A DNA stretch of 64,000 nt from Marinobacter sp. MDS2 (GCF_030718085.1 NZ_JAVAJF010000001.1:1054001-1118000), one strand, 5' to 3'. Positions 36,709 through 46,178 are shown, counted from the first letter of the stretch. Numbers and translations are program-made. The notes: generated from the sequence alone by a model not told the origin.

Positions 36709-37131
36709 TCAGAGCCCACTCCTTTCAGACCATGCCTCATAGATCCGCTTGTCCCATTTGCTCTGGAAATAGGCGATAGCGGCTTTTTGATCGTCCCTGG
36801 AGAGCTCGTCTGCGAAGGCCGGCATTTTCCCACCCATGGGGGCGCCACCTTGACTAATTGTACCCATCAGCGTGTCGAAGGAATGGTGCCAGGCATGACC
36901 TGTTCCGTTGAGCGGTGGCGGCGGGTAAGAGCCATCCTTCAGAGTCTTTTTCCAATTGAAAGCGCCTTGGGCATTGCCGCCATGGCAGCTTGCGCAGTTG
37001 TCGTCGAACACCACTGCGCCGCGCTCGACCTCAGCCTGTGTGTACCAGCGGTCATCCACCGTCTGTTTACCGCAGCCGCTGATTAGTGCGACTGCAAGAA
37101 CGCCTACTGAGATAGTTGCCCCATGCATCAT
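36709..37131 (-). CDS. Lipoprotein c-type cytochrome
   Basis: Start at 37131 (MMHGATISVGVLAVALISGCG), inside the end of the preceding gene (ATGA overlap), with GAGGAAC upstream. 140 residues. A lipobox (LISGC) is followed by one heme motif CASCH and a distal-ligand methionine in a GGKMPAF segment. A periplasmic electron carrier. Its operon partners are the ICMT-like and DUF2933 genes. Confidence 0.85.
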   Translation of the reverse strand: MMHGATISVGVLAVALISGCGKQTVDDRWYTQAEVERGAVVFDDNCASCHGGNAQGAFNWKKTLKDGSYPPPPLNGTGHAWHHSFDTLMGTISQGGAPMGGKMPAFADELSRDDQKAAIAYFQSKWDKRIYEAWSERSGL

Positions 37132-37793
37132 TCTTGTTCCTCGATTTGCTTGCGCCTCAAATTCCTCAATTGAGGAATAAAACGGGGAGTTCTGGCTGAA
37201 TAGGCCCGCCAATCGGAGCCGAACGTTTTTTCTGTTTCACGCTCCTCATACAAAGACAGGCGCGAGTACATCCACACCAGCACCGGGAACATGGCCAGCG
37301 TCAGCAGCGTGGGCCATTGCAACAGAAAACCGAACATGATGAGCACAAAGCCGGAATATTGGGGGTGGCGAACGTGGACATACAGGCCGGTTGTGGCCAA
37401 CTGCCCTGCCTTTTGCGCGGCATACAGGGTACGCCAGCCAGCCGCAATCAGATAAAACCCGAGGCCAATAAACACTGTGCTCAAGAGATGAAACGGCCCA
37501 AAGTGTGGGGAACCCTTCCAACCAAACAGCATTTCCAGCAAGTGGCCACTGTCGTGAGCCAACCAGTTCACGTCGGGATACTGGCTCTGCAGCCAGCCGG
37601 AGAGGAAGTAGAGCGTCAGCGGGAACCCGTACATCTCGGTGAACAGTGCCACCAGAAACGCGCTGAAGGCACCAAACGAACGCCAGTCCCGGCGGGTCTG
37701 CGGTTTGAAAAAACTGAAGGCGAAGAATATGAAAATCGCCGAATTCAGCACCACTAGGCTCCAAAGGCCATAATCCGATGCACCATCAGTCAT
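37128..37793 (-). CDS. ICMT-like (isoprenylcysteine methyltransferase family) membrane protein
   Basis: Start at 37793 (MTDGASDYG) after GGAGAG. 221 residues, about five helices. The C-terminal signature TGLYVHVRHPQYSGFVLIMFGFLLQWP then ERETEKTFGSDWRAYSARTPRFIP is the SAM-binding region of PEMT/ICMT-type methyltransferases. Bacterial members often sit in metal or stress clusters with unknown substrates. It overlaps both neighbours. Confidence 0.85.
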   Translation of the reverse strand: MTDGASDYGLWSLVVLNSAIFIFFAFSFFKPQTRRDWRSFGAFSAFLVALFTEMYGFPLTLYFLSGWLQSQYPDVNWLAHDSGHLLEMLFGWKGSPHFGPFHLLSTVFIGLGFYLIAAGWRTLYAAQKAGQLATTGLYVHVRHPQYSGFVLIMFGFLLQWPTLLTLAMFPVLVWMYSRLSLYEERETEKTFGSDWRAYSARTPRFIPQLRNLRRKQIEEQE

Positions 37794-37998
37794 CACGCTG
37801 CTCTCCACTCTTTCCCGGTTGCTCTGCCTGGTGGTTATGTCCTCCATGCCCTCCGTGCATAAAAATATGGATCAGCGGACAAGCAAGCAGTATCAGCCAG
37901 GGCAAGGCGCCAAGCAGATGAACCTTGTGTTCTCCCCAGAGTAAAACCAGTGCGATAACGGCAAACATTGCCAAAGTAATTTTAAAGCGTCGATCCAT
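37786..37998 (-). CDS. DUF2933 small membrane protein
   Basis: 70 residues: one or two hydrophobic helices (about 8-46) and a His-rich loop (HIFMHGGHGGHNHQ). This is the DUF2933 layout, common beside copper-resistance genes. It is first in a three-gene unit with the ICMT-like and cytochrome genes, overlapping the former by eight bases. Confidence 0.82.
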   Translation of the reverse strand: MDRRFKITLAMFAVIALVLLWGEHKVHLLGALPWLILLACPLIHIFMHGGHGGHNHQAEQPGKSGEQRDD

Positions 37999-38039
37999 GA
38001 GCGGTTCCTTTGCGAAAAAGCCAGTGTCAGAACAGAGTA

Positions 38040-39110
38040 CTAATGGGCCTCAAGGGATATCTGATGGCCTATGCCGCTCAGCGCGATCTCATCAACCACA
38101 TCGAGGGATTCCGGGTCGAGCACCCAAAGCTTGTTCTCTGCCCGACTGGTCACCAGTAGCTGGCCATCGTAGGGAGAGACCGCAAGATGATAGGGCGCAG
38201 GAGCCAGCGGCCTGGTGTGGCGGGCGCCGCTGGCTAGCTCAATCCGGACCACCTGGTTGCCGCCCTGGCTGGTGGCATAGAGGGTCTGGCCATCTGCGCT
38301 CAAGCCAACGCCATGGGGCGCCTCCCCAACCTCGTACCGGTTCGCCACCGCGCCTTTGGCAAGCTCAAGGACAAGAACCTGGCCGGATGCAGCATCATTC
38401 ACGTAGAGCCGCTGGTTGCCGGGGGCAAGCACCATATGCTCTGGGTTGCCGCCAACTCGCAAATTGCGCTCGACGAACCAGTGCTCGGTATCCACTTCGC
38501 TGACCGTGCCATTACCGGTATTGCTGACCAGAAGGGATTGGCCGTCGTCGGTTTGCACCAGATAGTTGGGGGCCGGCCCCGTCGCCACAGTTTTGACCAA
38601 CTGACCGGAATCCAGATCCACAACGCTGATACTGCCACTGGCAGGATGCGTGGAAACGGCATAGCGACCGTTGGAAGTCACCAGCACATGGTGCACCGGC
38701 CCCGGCACTTCCAGTTTGCGGTCAATCGTCTTTGTGGCCGTGTTCACCAAATAGAGCAGCCCGGTACTCCCTGCTTCCAATTCAGTAGACTGCCCGCCCC
38801 CATGATGAGCGGCGTGTTCATCTTCTGAAACGCCTTCGGGGCGACTAACCGGCTCCTGACGATCATGCGCCGACAAACTACCCACCACCAGATGCCGGCC
38901 ATCCGGGGTCAGTGCCGAACCGTGGGTATTCAGTGTGCCGCCAATGGACGACGTCACCTTGCGGTTTTCCAGATCAATAACGCCGACGGCATCCGCTGTG
39001 CCCATGGGAACAAATGCCCGGTTTGTGTCTGCGGCCACCATCAGCGAAAAACTCATAGCGACACTGGCCGTAATTCCAGCAATCCACTTCTTGCGCAACG
39101 AATGTTTCAT
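38040..39110 (-). CDS. Exported YncE-like beta-propeller protein
   Basis: Start at 39110 (MKHSLRKKWIAGI); 356 residues. A signal peptide to about residue 25 is followed by seven YVTN-type repeats with the pattern LTPDGRHLVVGSL, VTSNGRYAVSTHP, QTDDGQSLLVSNTGNGTVS, VGLSADGQTLYATSQGG. A loop with DEHAAHHGGGQS may bind metal. Such propellers bind proteins or ligands without catalysis. It is transcribed away from the ATP-grasp gene. Confidence 0.8.
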   Translation of the reverse strand: MKHSLRKKWIAGITASVAMSFSLMVAADTNRAFVPMGTADAVGVIDLENRKVTSSIGGTLNTHGSALTPDGRHLVVGSLSAHDRQEPVSRPEGVSEDEHAAHHGGGQSTELEAGSTGLLYLVNTATKTIDRKLEVPGPVHHVLVTSNGRYAVSTHPASGSISVVDLDSGQLVKTVATGPAPNYLVQTDDGQSLLVSNTGNGTVSEVDTEHWFVERNLRVGGNPEHMVLAPGNQRLYVNDAASGQVLVLELAKGAVANRYEVGEAPHGVGLSADGQTLYATSQGGNQVVRIELASGARHTRPLAPAPYHLAVSPYDGQLLVTSRAENKLWVLDPESLDVVDEIALSGIGHQISLEAH

Positions 39111-39251
39111 AGCGTGCCCTTTTTGGTCAGAGGGTTTCAGTAAGATTTCCTCGCCCGGTAAGCAAGATCCCGAACAGGCATGGTCATTACTTGGCAGTCC
39201 ATCACACCAAGCTGAAACAGGCCTGAAAACAGTTGCGAAACATGCATCCGT

Positions 39252-39265
39252 TTGACCAGAATCAA
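39252..39265. promoter_or_regulatory. FNR/ANR-like box between divergent genes
   Basis: TTGAC-CAGA-ATCAA matches the FNR/ANR consensus with one mismatch. It lies between the beta-propeller gene and the ATP-grasp gene, 34 bp before the assigned start of the latter. Confidence 0.45.
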
Positions 39266-39298
39266 GGTGGAACGATTCACAATAACCTTGGACGACCA

Positions 39299-40591
39299 AT
39301 GCAAGACGTGCCCCAGGAAAACCAGCGAACAACCAAAACCCAAGCCGACCAGCTCAACCGGCAGTGTTACTGCATCACCCTTGACCGAAAAGCGCTCACT
39401 GACAGCCTCCGGAAGCAGTTTTCAGACACTGGGAACGAGGCGCCGGCCACTCCCGAGATCCATCATCTCTTTTCAAACACGCCGGTTTTTGTTCCCCAGG
39501 CTGACATCGCGACGATGGAGCGGATCGTTCAGGCGATCGAATCCGCAGCCGAGCTTCCGCCCTATAAGGAAAGAGCTCTGTCCTGGGCGCCGGACATCGC
39601 CGGATTTGATCCAGGCCCCATCGGGGCCTTCATGGGCTACGACTTTCACCTGGGCCCAGACGGCCCTCAGCTAATCGAAATCAACACCAACGCCGGCGGC
39701 GCATTTCTGAACACGCTGCTGGCCCGAGCTCAACACCGATGCTGTGACCCATCCCAGCAAACCGCTGACACCAACCGAGCACTGAATGGGTTCGAGGACG
39801 CGGTATTTGCCATGTTTAAACAGGAGTGGCAAAGGCAAGGTCGCAACTCAACGCCTCGTCGCCTGGCCATCGTGGACGATGCGCCAAAGTCCCAGTTTAT
39901 GTTCCCGGAATTCCAGCTGGCCCAACAGTTATTCCAGGCCAGAGGCATAGAGACCTTGATTCTCGACCCATCGGAGCTTGAGTATCTCGATGGCGCCTTA
40001 AGCGCCTACGGCATGCCTATCGACATGGTGTACAACCGGCTGGTGGATTTTGCCTTGGAGGCCCCGGCTCTTGGGGCACTGAGGCACGCCTACCTCGACG
40101 GCGCGGCGGTCGTAACGCCCAATCCCCGCGCCCATGCGCTTATGGCCGACAAACGGAACCTGACCCTGCTATCTGATGCCCATACCCTGCGCGACTGGGG
40201 ACTTAGTGAAGCCGAGGCAGGATATCTGGACAGAGCCGTACCGAAGACCTTGCTGGTTTCAGCAAGTGATGAGGCGGAGTTGTGGAACAACCGGCGTAAA
40301 CTGTTTTTCAAACCGGTGGCGGGCCATGGCAGCAAGGGTGTCTACCGGGGCGAAAAGCTGACCCGCCGCGTTTTCGAAGAGATCCTGAAGGGTGATTACA
40401 TTGCGCAGAACTTCGTTCCGGCCGGAGAACGCACCCTGAGAGTGGATGGCACGGTCACCACCAGAAAGGTCGATATCCGTTTGTACACCTATGCCGGGCA
40501 ACATCTGCTTGCCGCTGCCCGTGTGTACCAGGGCCAGGCCACCAACTTTCGAACGCCGGGAGGTGGCTTTGCGCCCGTCTTTGAGGTGTGA
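39299..40591 (+). CDS. ATP-grasp-like protein in the metal island
   Basis: Start uncertain: ATG at 39299 (MQDVPQENQR) is chosen; TTG 39233 and ATG 39242 are in frame. 430 residues from 39299. GPQLIEINTNAGGAFLN and the later FKPVAGHGSKGVYRG (phosphate-binding loop) followed by DIRLYTYAGQHLLAAARVYQG fit an ATP-grasp ligase, with the order resembling circularly permuted or glutathionylspermidine-synthase-like members. Expected to form an amide bond using ATP. The substrate is unknown. It is cytoplasmic and lies in the copper cluster. Confidence 0.7.
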   Translation: MQDVPQENQRTTKTQADQLNRQCYCITLDRKALTDSLRKQFSDTGNEAPATPEIHHLFSNTPVFVPQADIATMERIVQAIESAAELPPYKERALSWAPDIAGFDPGPIGAFMGYDFHLGPDGPQLIEINTNAGGAFLNTLLARAQHRCCDPSQQTADTNRALNGFEDAVFAMFKQEWQRQGRNSTPRRLAIVDDAPKSQFMFPEFQLAQQLFQARGIETLILDPSELEYLDGALSAYGMPIDMVYNRLVDFALEAPALGALRHAYLDGAAVVTPNPRAHALMADKRNLTLLSDAHTLRDWGLSEAEAGYLDRAVPKTLLVSASDEAELWNNRRKLFFKPVAGHGSKGVYRGEKLTRRVFEEILKGDYIAQNFVPAGERTLRVDGTVTTRKVDIRLYTYAGQHLLAAARVYQGQATNFRTPGGGFAPVFEV

Positions 40592-40651
40592 AGGTGAGCC
40601 TCAATTGGAAACATTCAAAGGGATTAAGCCGTCAGCAAAAGTGCTCGGATC

Positions 40652-41110
40652 TCATAGATCCTGCATTCGGCCAACCTGACGAGCCAGTCTCATCGACTCA
40701 TTTTCCTCCATCGCCAAAAGAGATTCGAACAGCTCTTTTGCTTCTGGAATTTCGGCTTTTCCAATCAGCGTTTTGTAGAGATCAATAATCTGATCATGAA
40801 AGTCGAACACTTCCCGGCAGATACCATCAAAATCAAGCTTCGCGTAAGGCTCGTCGCAGGTTCGATGAGTTTTGATCGGATTATGGGACAGGTAGTCGTA
40901 CACCCGAGTTTCCAGTGCCTTCTTATCCCCTTGGTGCTCAAACTCGTTCACGATCCGCTCTATTTCCGATTCATGATCTGCCAGATAATCCAAAAGCGCA
41001 CGGGCCCGTTCTTCCTCGTGCTTTGTTGCGCAATGGGACAGACAGCTCGCCAGATGTGAGTGCAGATCGCGCGTCCAGTCGATCAGTTGTCCAAAAGTCT
41101 TTATATCCAT
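40652..41110 (-). CDS. Helical-bundle cytoplasmic protein, unknown
   Basis: 152 residues, all-helical and acidic, with histidines and glutamates spaced on helices (LHSHLASCLSHCATKHEEERAR, VFDFHDQIIDLYKTLIGKAE). The pattern resembles ferritin-like or hemerythrin-like four-helix bundles, but no canonical metal motif could be confirmed. It sits between the ATP-grasp gene and DUF302 on the minus strand. Confidence 0.55.
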   Translation of the reverse strand: MDIKTFGQLIDWTRDLHSHLASCLSHCATKHEEERARALLDYLADHESEIERIVNEFEHQGDKKALETRVYDYLSHNPIKTHRTCDEPYAKLDFDGICREVFDFHDQIIDLYKTLIGKAEIPEAKELFESLLAMEENESMRLARQVGRMQDL

Positions 41111-41286
41111 ATCTTTTTTCCTTTTTTCTTCTCCACAATATGACTGACATCAAATAGGTATCCCGTCGTCAAATGAGGAGTCCTATTTGCATTTCCAGTG
41201 TTCAGTTGGGCTATGCGCTCGCCTGGCTAATTCGCTAATCCATTGCAAACCGCAGGCACTGCAGCAAATCGACGCCTCTACCGGCT

Positions 41287-41673
41287 TCAGATCGATTCCA
41301 CAACCTCAGAGAGCATATCCCTGACCTTCCCGGCAACCTGCTTGAGCTCGTCATTATCGATGGCGCTCATGGAAGCCAATGGATCCACTGCACTTACCTC
41401 AATGCCCTCCGAAACCTCACGAAGAATAACGTTGCAAGGCAGCATGGCACCCACGCGAGGCTCCACACCGATGGCTTCCCACGCCATGCCAGGATTGCAG
41501 GCCCCGAGAATCCGATAGGCCTGCATATCCTTGTCCAGCTTTTTCTTCATGGTGGCTTTGACATCAATTTCTGTCAGCACACCGAACCCGTGATCAGTGA
41601 GGGCCTGACGCGCTCTTCTGTCCACGTCCTCGAAATCGACATCTTTGATAACTCGATCGATCGTGTATGACAT
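41287..41673 (-). CDS. DUF302 protein
   Basis: Start at 41673 (MSYTIDRVIKDVDFEDV) after a GGAGG-type site; 128 residues. The region GVLTEIDVKATMKKKLDKDM followed by YRILGACNPGMAWEAIGVEPRVGAMLPCNVILRE is the DUF302 pattern. DUF302 genes frequently accompany metal transporters; the cysteines in GACNPG and LPCNV may be ligands. It lies 24 bp downstream of the P-type ATPase gene in the same operon. Confidence 0.9.
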   Translation of the reverse strand: MSYTIDRVIKDVDFEDVDRRARQALTDHGFGVLTEIDVKATMKKKLDKDMQAYRILGACNPGMAWEAIGVEPRVGAMLPCNVILREVSEGIEVSAVDPLASMSAIDNDELKQVAGKVRDMLSEVVESI

Positions 41674-41697
41674 AGCTACCTCCAATGATTCAGAAGT

Positions 41698-44058
41698 TCA
41701 TTGCTTTGACCCGAGTTTCACCACCCTCAAACGCAGCGCATTCACGATCACGCTGACCGAGGACAGCGACATGGCGGCCGCTGCAAAAATGGGCGACAGC
41801 AGTATCCCGAAAAACGGGTACAAAACCCCTGCCGCTATCGGAACACCGGCGGAGTTGTAAACGAAGGCGAAAAACAGGTTCTGACGGATATTGCGCATGG
41901 TCGCCAGAGACAAACGGCGCGCCTCGACAATGCCCATCAGGTCGCCGCGTAGCAGCGTAATGCCGGCGCTTTCGATGGCGACATCGGTCCCGGTGCCCAT
42001 GGCCACACCGACATCCGCCGTTGCCAGTGCAGGCGCATCGTTTACGCCGTCACCCGCCATCACGACAACACGGCCTTCGTCTTTCAGGCGCTGGACGATC
42101 TTGCCCTTATCTTCCGGCAGGACTTCCGCTTCCACTTCGTCGATATGCAGTTTTCGGGCAACTGCTTCAGCTGAAGTGCGGTTATCGCCGGTCAGCATGA
42201 GCACCCGGATGCCGTCTTTTTGCAGCGCGGAAATAGCGGCTTCGGTGGTTTCCTTGACCGGATCGGCAATCGCCAGCAACCCTGCGACGTTTCCGTCGAC
42301 AGCAGCAAAAATCACGGTTGCACCATCTTTTCGGAGCTGGTCGGCGTCGCCGTCAAATCGCGTGGTGTCGACATTTTCCGACTCCATGAGAAGGCGGTTA
42401 CCAAGTAGCACCCGCTTGCCGTCTATTCGACCGGTAACCCCTTTACCATTCGGAGAGTCAAAGTCTTCCGCATCCGGAAGCTTCAGGTCCATGCCCTTGG
42501 CTTTATCGAGTATGGCGTGAGCCAGTGGGTGCTCACTGCCTTTCTCCAGGCCGCCTGCATAACGCATGAGACTACTGTCATCGAACCCGTTGGCCGCGAC
42601 AAGCCGGGTGACTTGCGGCTTGCCCTCTGTCAGCGTGCCGGTTTTATCCACCACCACGGTGTCCACCTTCTCCATACGCTCCAAGGCTTCCGCATCGCGA
42701 ATCAGAACGCCACTTTGAGCTCCGCGTCCGACACCCACCATGATGGACATGGGCGTCGCCAAGCCAAGTGCGCAAGGGCAGGCAATGATCAGAACACTGA
42801 CCGCTGCAATCAGCCCGAACGCCATAGGCGGCGTGGGCCCGAAGAAGGACCAGGCTATAAAGGCGATAATGGCGATCACGATCACCGCAGGCACAAAATA
42901 ACCCGCCACCTTGTCGGCCAGGCCCTGAATGGGCGCGCGGCTGCGCTGGGCGCTCGCCACCATCTGCACAATCTGGGACAGCATGGTGTCACGGCCAACC
43001 TTGTCGGCCCGCATGATAAAGCTGCCCTGCTGGTTGATACTGCCGCCGATCACCTGGTCGCCGGATTTTTTGCTGACTGCCAAAGGCTCACCGGTCACCA
43101 TGGATTCATCCACGTTGGAGCTGCCTTCAAGCACCTCGCCGTCCAACGGCACCTTGTCTCCCGGACGTACCCGCAAGCGGTCACCGACCTTGACCTGATC
43201 AAGCGACACATCGGATTCGCTGCCATCGTCGTCCAGTTTTCTGGCCGTCGCCGGTGCCAGATCCAGCAGGGCCTTGATGGCACCAGAGGTTTTCTCTCTG
43301 GCGCGCAATTCCAGCACCTGCCCCAGCAGCACCAGCACCACGATGACAGCAGCCGCCTCGAAGTAGACGGCGACCGACCCGTCTTCCTGCCGGAAGGCGC
43401 CTGGGAAGATCTGCGGCGCCAGGGTCGCCACCAGGCTGTAGATCAGCGCGACGCCGGTACCAATGGCAATGAGCGTAAACATGTTCAAGTTACGGCTAAC
43501 CACGGATTTCCAACCCCGGACGAAGAAGGGCCAACCGCACCAGAGCACCACAGGCGTTGCCAGCACCAGTTGAATCCAGTTGGACATCTGCGGGGCTATA
43601 ATGTGATCGAGTCCGGTGAGGTGCCCACCCATCTCCAGTACCAGTACAGGCAGGGCCAGCACCAGGCCGATCCAGAATCGGCGGGTCATGTCTTTGAGTT
43701 CTTCCGAAGGCCCGTCGTCCAGGCTTACCTGCTCGGGCTCTAGGGCCATGCCGCAGATTGGGCAGTCCCCTGGCCCTTGCTGCCGAATCTCGGGGTGCAT
43801 GGGACAGGTATACATAGTGCCCGGCGCTACCGGCTCTTGCTGTTTCTTTTCCCAATCGAGGTACTGCTCAGGGTCCTCGTCGAATTTGGACTGGCAACGC
43901 GACGAGCAGAAGTACCAGGTTTTACCGCCATGCTGGCTGCGGTGTTCCGCGGTATGCGGATCGACTGCCATGCCGCAAACCGGATCCTTGGCGGTGTGCC
44001 CGCCAGGTTCTTTATCGGCGTAGTGATCGTGGTCATGGGCGTGATGGTGCTCAGCCAT
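41698..44058 (-). CDS. copA: Copper-translocating P1B-type ATPase
   Basis: Start at 44058 with AGGAG; 786 residues. Order: His-rich N-terminus ([12 protein letters not shown]), a YHS-type metal site (VCGM, residues 27-30, with FCSSRC), a heavy-metal-binding domain ([20 protein letters not shown], from 85), eight helices, CPC at 427-429, phosphorylation site DKTGT at 471, SEHPLA and GDGVND. The CPC motif and helix layout fit Cu(I)/Ag(I) export from the cytoplasm. Instead of MxCxxC domains it has YHS plus HMBD, as in SilP-like pumps. Confidence 0.93.
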   Translation of the reverse strand: MAEHHHAHDHDHYADKEPGGHTAKDPVCGMAVDPHTAEHRSQHGGKTWYFCSSRCQSKFDEDPEQYLDWEKKQQEPVAPGTMYTCPMHPEIRQQGPGDCPICGMALEPEQVSLDDGPSEELKDMTRRFWIGLVLALPVLVLEMGGHLTGLDHIIAPQMSNWIQLVLATPVVLWCGWPFFVRGWKSVVSRNLNMFTLIAIGTGVALIYSLVATLAPQIFPGAFRQEDGSVAVYFEAAAVIVVLVLLGQVLELRAREKTSGAIKALLDLAPATARKLDDDGSESDVSLDQVKVGDRLRVRPGDKVPLDGEVLEGSSNVDESMVTGEPLAVSKKSGDQVIGGSINQQGSFIMRADKVGRDTMLSQIVQMVASAQRSRAPIQGLADKVAGYFVPAVIVIAIIAFIAWSFFGPTPPMAFGLIAAVSVLIIACPCALGLATPMSIMVGVGRGAQSGVLIRDAEALERMEKVDTVVVDKTGTLTEGKPQVTRLVAANGFDDSSLMRYAGGLEKGSEHPLAHAILDKAKGMDLKLPDAEDFDSPNGKGVTGRIDGKRVLLGNRLLMESENVDTTRFDGDADQLRKDGATVIFAAVDGNVAGLLAIADPVKETTEAAISALQKDGIRVLMLTGDNRTSAEAVARKLHIDEVEAEVLPEDKGKIVQRLKDEGRVVVMAGDGVNDAPALATADVGVAMGTGTDVAIESAGITLLRGDLMGIVEARRLSLATMRNIRQNLFFAFVYNSAGVPIAAGVLYPFFGILLSPIFAAAAMSLSSVSVIVNALRLRVVKLGSKQ

Positions 44059-44278
44059 TCTGATCTCCTGTTTTATCGGCGGGCCAGTCTGCAAATGCAA
44101 TGAAATACAGCAGAACCAGATTGACGATAGGGATCAGTATCAGTACACCCATCCACCCCGGATACCCCGTGCGCTGGCAAATACGCCAGGCCGGAATGAC
44201 GACCACAATGGCAATCACCAGCATCCACAGCCAGTGGCCTGCCCACATGGTGTTCCCGAACATGTTATCTCCCATCAT
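44051..44278 (-). CDS. Small membrane protein ahead of copA
   Basis: 75 residues, with a Met-rich N-terminus ([19 protein letters not shown]) and two helices (about 15-31 and 42-64). [31 protein letters not shown] resembles DUF805-like or other small inner-membrane proteins. It overlaps the P-type ATPase start by eight bases, so it is co-translated. It may deliver or sense copper; that is inference. Confidence 0.65.
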   Translation of the reverse strand: MMGDNMFGNTMWAGHWLWMLVIAIVVVIPAWRICQRTGYPGWMGVLILIPIVNLVLLYFIAFADWPADKTGDQNG

Positions 44279-44305
44279 GGCAATAGCCTCTCTTCCTGAT
44301 TCTGG

Positions 44306-45661
44306 TTAATGGTGACGATGCGCGTGACTCTCTTCCTGTTTCGCTTGCGCGGATTCCGGCGATCTTTTCAGGAAAATCTGCTCGGAGACTGCAAGCACAA
44401 TCATGGTGACCACTGCCACGCCGATGACGAACGGGTCCGTATTCAGTTTTACCCAGACAAAGCCGCCCAGAGCCAAAAGATCCAACAAGATGGCTGTAGT
44501 TGGCACCCAGGTGTTGGCCTTGATGTCTTTGCGAAGATAGCGCAGTACACCCCAGTGAATGGCAATGTCCATAATCAGGTAAAACACGATACCCAGCGCG
44601 GCAATTCGTGACAGATCAAAGAAGGCGGTGAGGATCAGCCCCAGGACAACGGTATACACCAGTGTGTGTTTCTGGATGCTGCCGGGCATGCCAAAATGCC
44701 GATGTGGTACGAGCTTCATCTCCGTCAGCATGGCCAACATGCGGGACACAGCAAATACACTGGCCAGAATTCCTCCCGCCGTGGCCATCATGGCAATCGC
44801 AACAGTAAACCAGACGCCGTATTCGCCGAGAGCGGGACGTGCAGCAGCGGCGAGAGAGTAATCCTGCGTTTCGATAATTTCAGCCAGAGATAGATTGCTG
44901 GCGACCGCAAATCCCACCAGCGTGTAGATCACCACACAGGCGGCAATGGAGATAACGATGGCACGGCCGACATTTCGCTTCGGGTCGATGACTTCCGAAC
45001 CACTGTTGGTAATGGTCGTAAAGCCTTTGAACGCTAGAATGCCCAACGCGGTCGCGCCCAAGAAGTTGCCCAGCGTTCCGGCTTCACCGGGCTCCGAAAA
45101 ATCAACTGAGACTGAGTCGGCAATCCAGATCCCGACCAGACCGAAAATCAGTATCCCGCCGATCTTAAGAATGCCTATGAAAGACGCCACCCCTTGAATC
45201 ATCCGGTTACCCAGAAGATTGATCAGAAACGCGGCCAGAATCAGTGAGACGCCAAGAATGGGCACCATGCGGCCACTGTCATCCCCGCCGAAAAGTTGCA
45301 TGGTGTAGGAGCCGAATGTCCGGGCCAGGAAGCTCTGGGCGATCACCATGGAAAAGTACATCAACAGGGCGTTGAATGCCGTTGGCAGCCGGTTTCCATA
45401 GGCTTTATGCAAGTACATGCCAATGCCCCCGGCCGACGGGTAGGCGTTGGAAATCTTGATATAGGAATACGCGCTGAAGCCAACAATCAAGGCCGCCGCG
45501 AGAAAGGCCAGCGGGAAAAGAACGCCGGTCATCTGCGCCATCTGCCCGGTCAGAGCAAAAATACCGGCGCCAATCATGACGCCGGTACCCAGCATGACTG
45601 TCCCTGGTAAAGTGAGACTGCCCTCCTGGTAGCGGGTAGTTCGATCTTCCTCCCTGTTCAT
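44306..45661 (-). CDS. APC-superfamily amino acid permease
   Basis: 451 residues, 12 helices. GTVMLGTGVMIGAGIFALTGQMA is the helix-I signature of APC permeases, and TNSGSEVIDPKRNVGRAIV the usual loop. The C-terminus ends ESHAHRHH, an unusual histidine tail. It is placed inside the copper ATPase operon, 11 bp from the gene before it. It may supply an amino acid such as cysteine or histidine for copper handling; substrate unknown. Confidence 0.85.
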   Translation of the reverse strand: MNREEDRTTRYQEGSLTLPGTVMLGTGVMIGAGIFALTGQMAQMTGVLFPLAFLAAALIVGFSAYSYIKISNAYPSAGGIGMYLHKAYGNRLPTAFNALLMYFSMVIAQSFLARTFGSYTMQLFGGDDSGRMVPILGVSLILAAFLINLLGNRMIQGVASFIGILKIGGILIFGLVGIWIADSVSVDFSEPGEAGTLGNFLGATALGILAFKGFTTITNSGSEVIDPKRNVGRAIVISIAACVVIYTLVGFAVASNLSLAEIIETQDYSLAAAARPALGEYGVWFTVAIAMMATAGGILASVFAVSRMLAMLTEMKLVPHRHFGMPGSIQKHTLVYTVVLGLILTAFFDLSRIAALGIVFYLIMDIAIHWGVLRYLRKDIKANTWVPTTAILLDLLALGGFVWVKLNTDPFVIGVAVVTMIVLAVSEQIFLKRSPESAQAKQEESHAHRHH

Positions 45662-45672
45662 TCAACCTCCTG

Positions 45673-46026
45673 TTATTTTTTCATGGGTGGAATCTTGGAA
45701 CAGCAGAACGGCTCATGCTTGGCATTTGCCCGGACGTTGTCGTCGGTAACCCGGTACCAAGCCAATTTGCGCCGGGTCCACCATCCGGTTTTCAATTGGC
45801 CACCGTAAGCCTTGATCAGTTCCAGTAATTCATCGACGGACCAGTGGGTTCCGTCGTACGTCACCTGCAATGTGCCATTTGGCTTACGCTCGGCGAAATC
45901 AACGCAGGGGTGGCGATTAAGATCGTGGATGAGCCCATCCCACTGATCCTCTCCAAGCCCCTCGACGGCCATTTTTCGGCGCAACAAAAACTGCTCCTGA
46001 TTGGTTGCTTTGTGTGCTTTGGTCAT
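45673..46026 (-). CDS. Small metal-associated-fold protein, unknown
   Basis: Start at 46026 (MTKAHKATNQEQ); 117 residues. The middle (HPCVDFAERKPNGTLQVTYDGTHWSVDELLELIKAYGG) follows a beta-alpha-beta pattern reminiscent of HMA domains but lacks MxCxxC. The C-terminus has FCCSKIPPMKK. First gene of the operon leading to the permease, small membrane protein, copA and DUF302. A copper-binding role is plausible. Confidence 0.6.
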   Translation of the reverse strand: MTKAHKATNQEQFLLRRKMAVEGLGEDQWDGLIHDLNRHPCVDFAERKPNGTLQVTYDGTHWSVDELLELIKAYGGQLKTGWWTRRKLAWYRVTDDNVRANAKHEPFCCSKIPPMKK

Positions 46027-46118
46027 GGGGTGACACCTCTCTTCCTGATGACTTCTCCCTGTATCAAAACACTTCAATCTGAACTGCGGCTGAAAATGGA
46101 CACAGACTTTCGGTGGAT

Positions 46119-46132
46119 TTGAGTTACATCAA
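46119..46132 (-). promoter_or_regulatory. FNR/ANR-like box before the copA operon
   Basis: TTGAG-TTAC-ATCAA differs from the FNR/ANR consensus at one position. It lies about 95 bp before the first gene of the P-type ATPase operon. Confidence 0.5.
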
Positions 46133-46147
46133 ATCATAGACGAAAAA

Positions 46148-46171
46148 GGGCCGTGGGTTTCCCCATGGCCC
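46148..46171 (-). terminator. Terminator of the copAB transcript
   Basis: 10-base arms (46148-46157, 46162-46171) pair with one wobble around a four-base loop. On the minus strand they are followed by five Ts, directly downstream of copB. Confidence 0.85.
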
Positions 46172-46178
46172 ATCAGCA

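Noticed and set aside
42517..43743. 408-codon plus-strand frame opposite the P-type ATPase
   Set aside because: The opposite strand is an unmistakable full-length copper ATPase; this frame is histidine/glutamine-rich noise.
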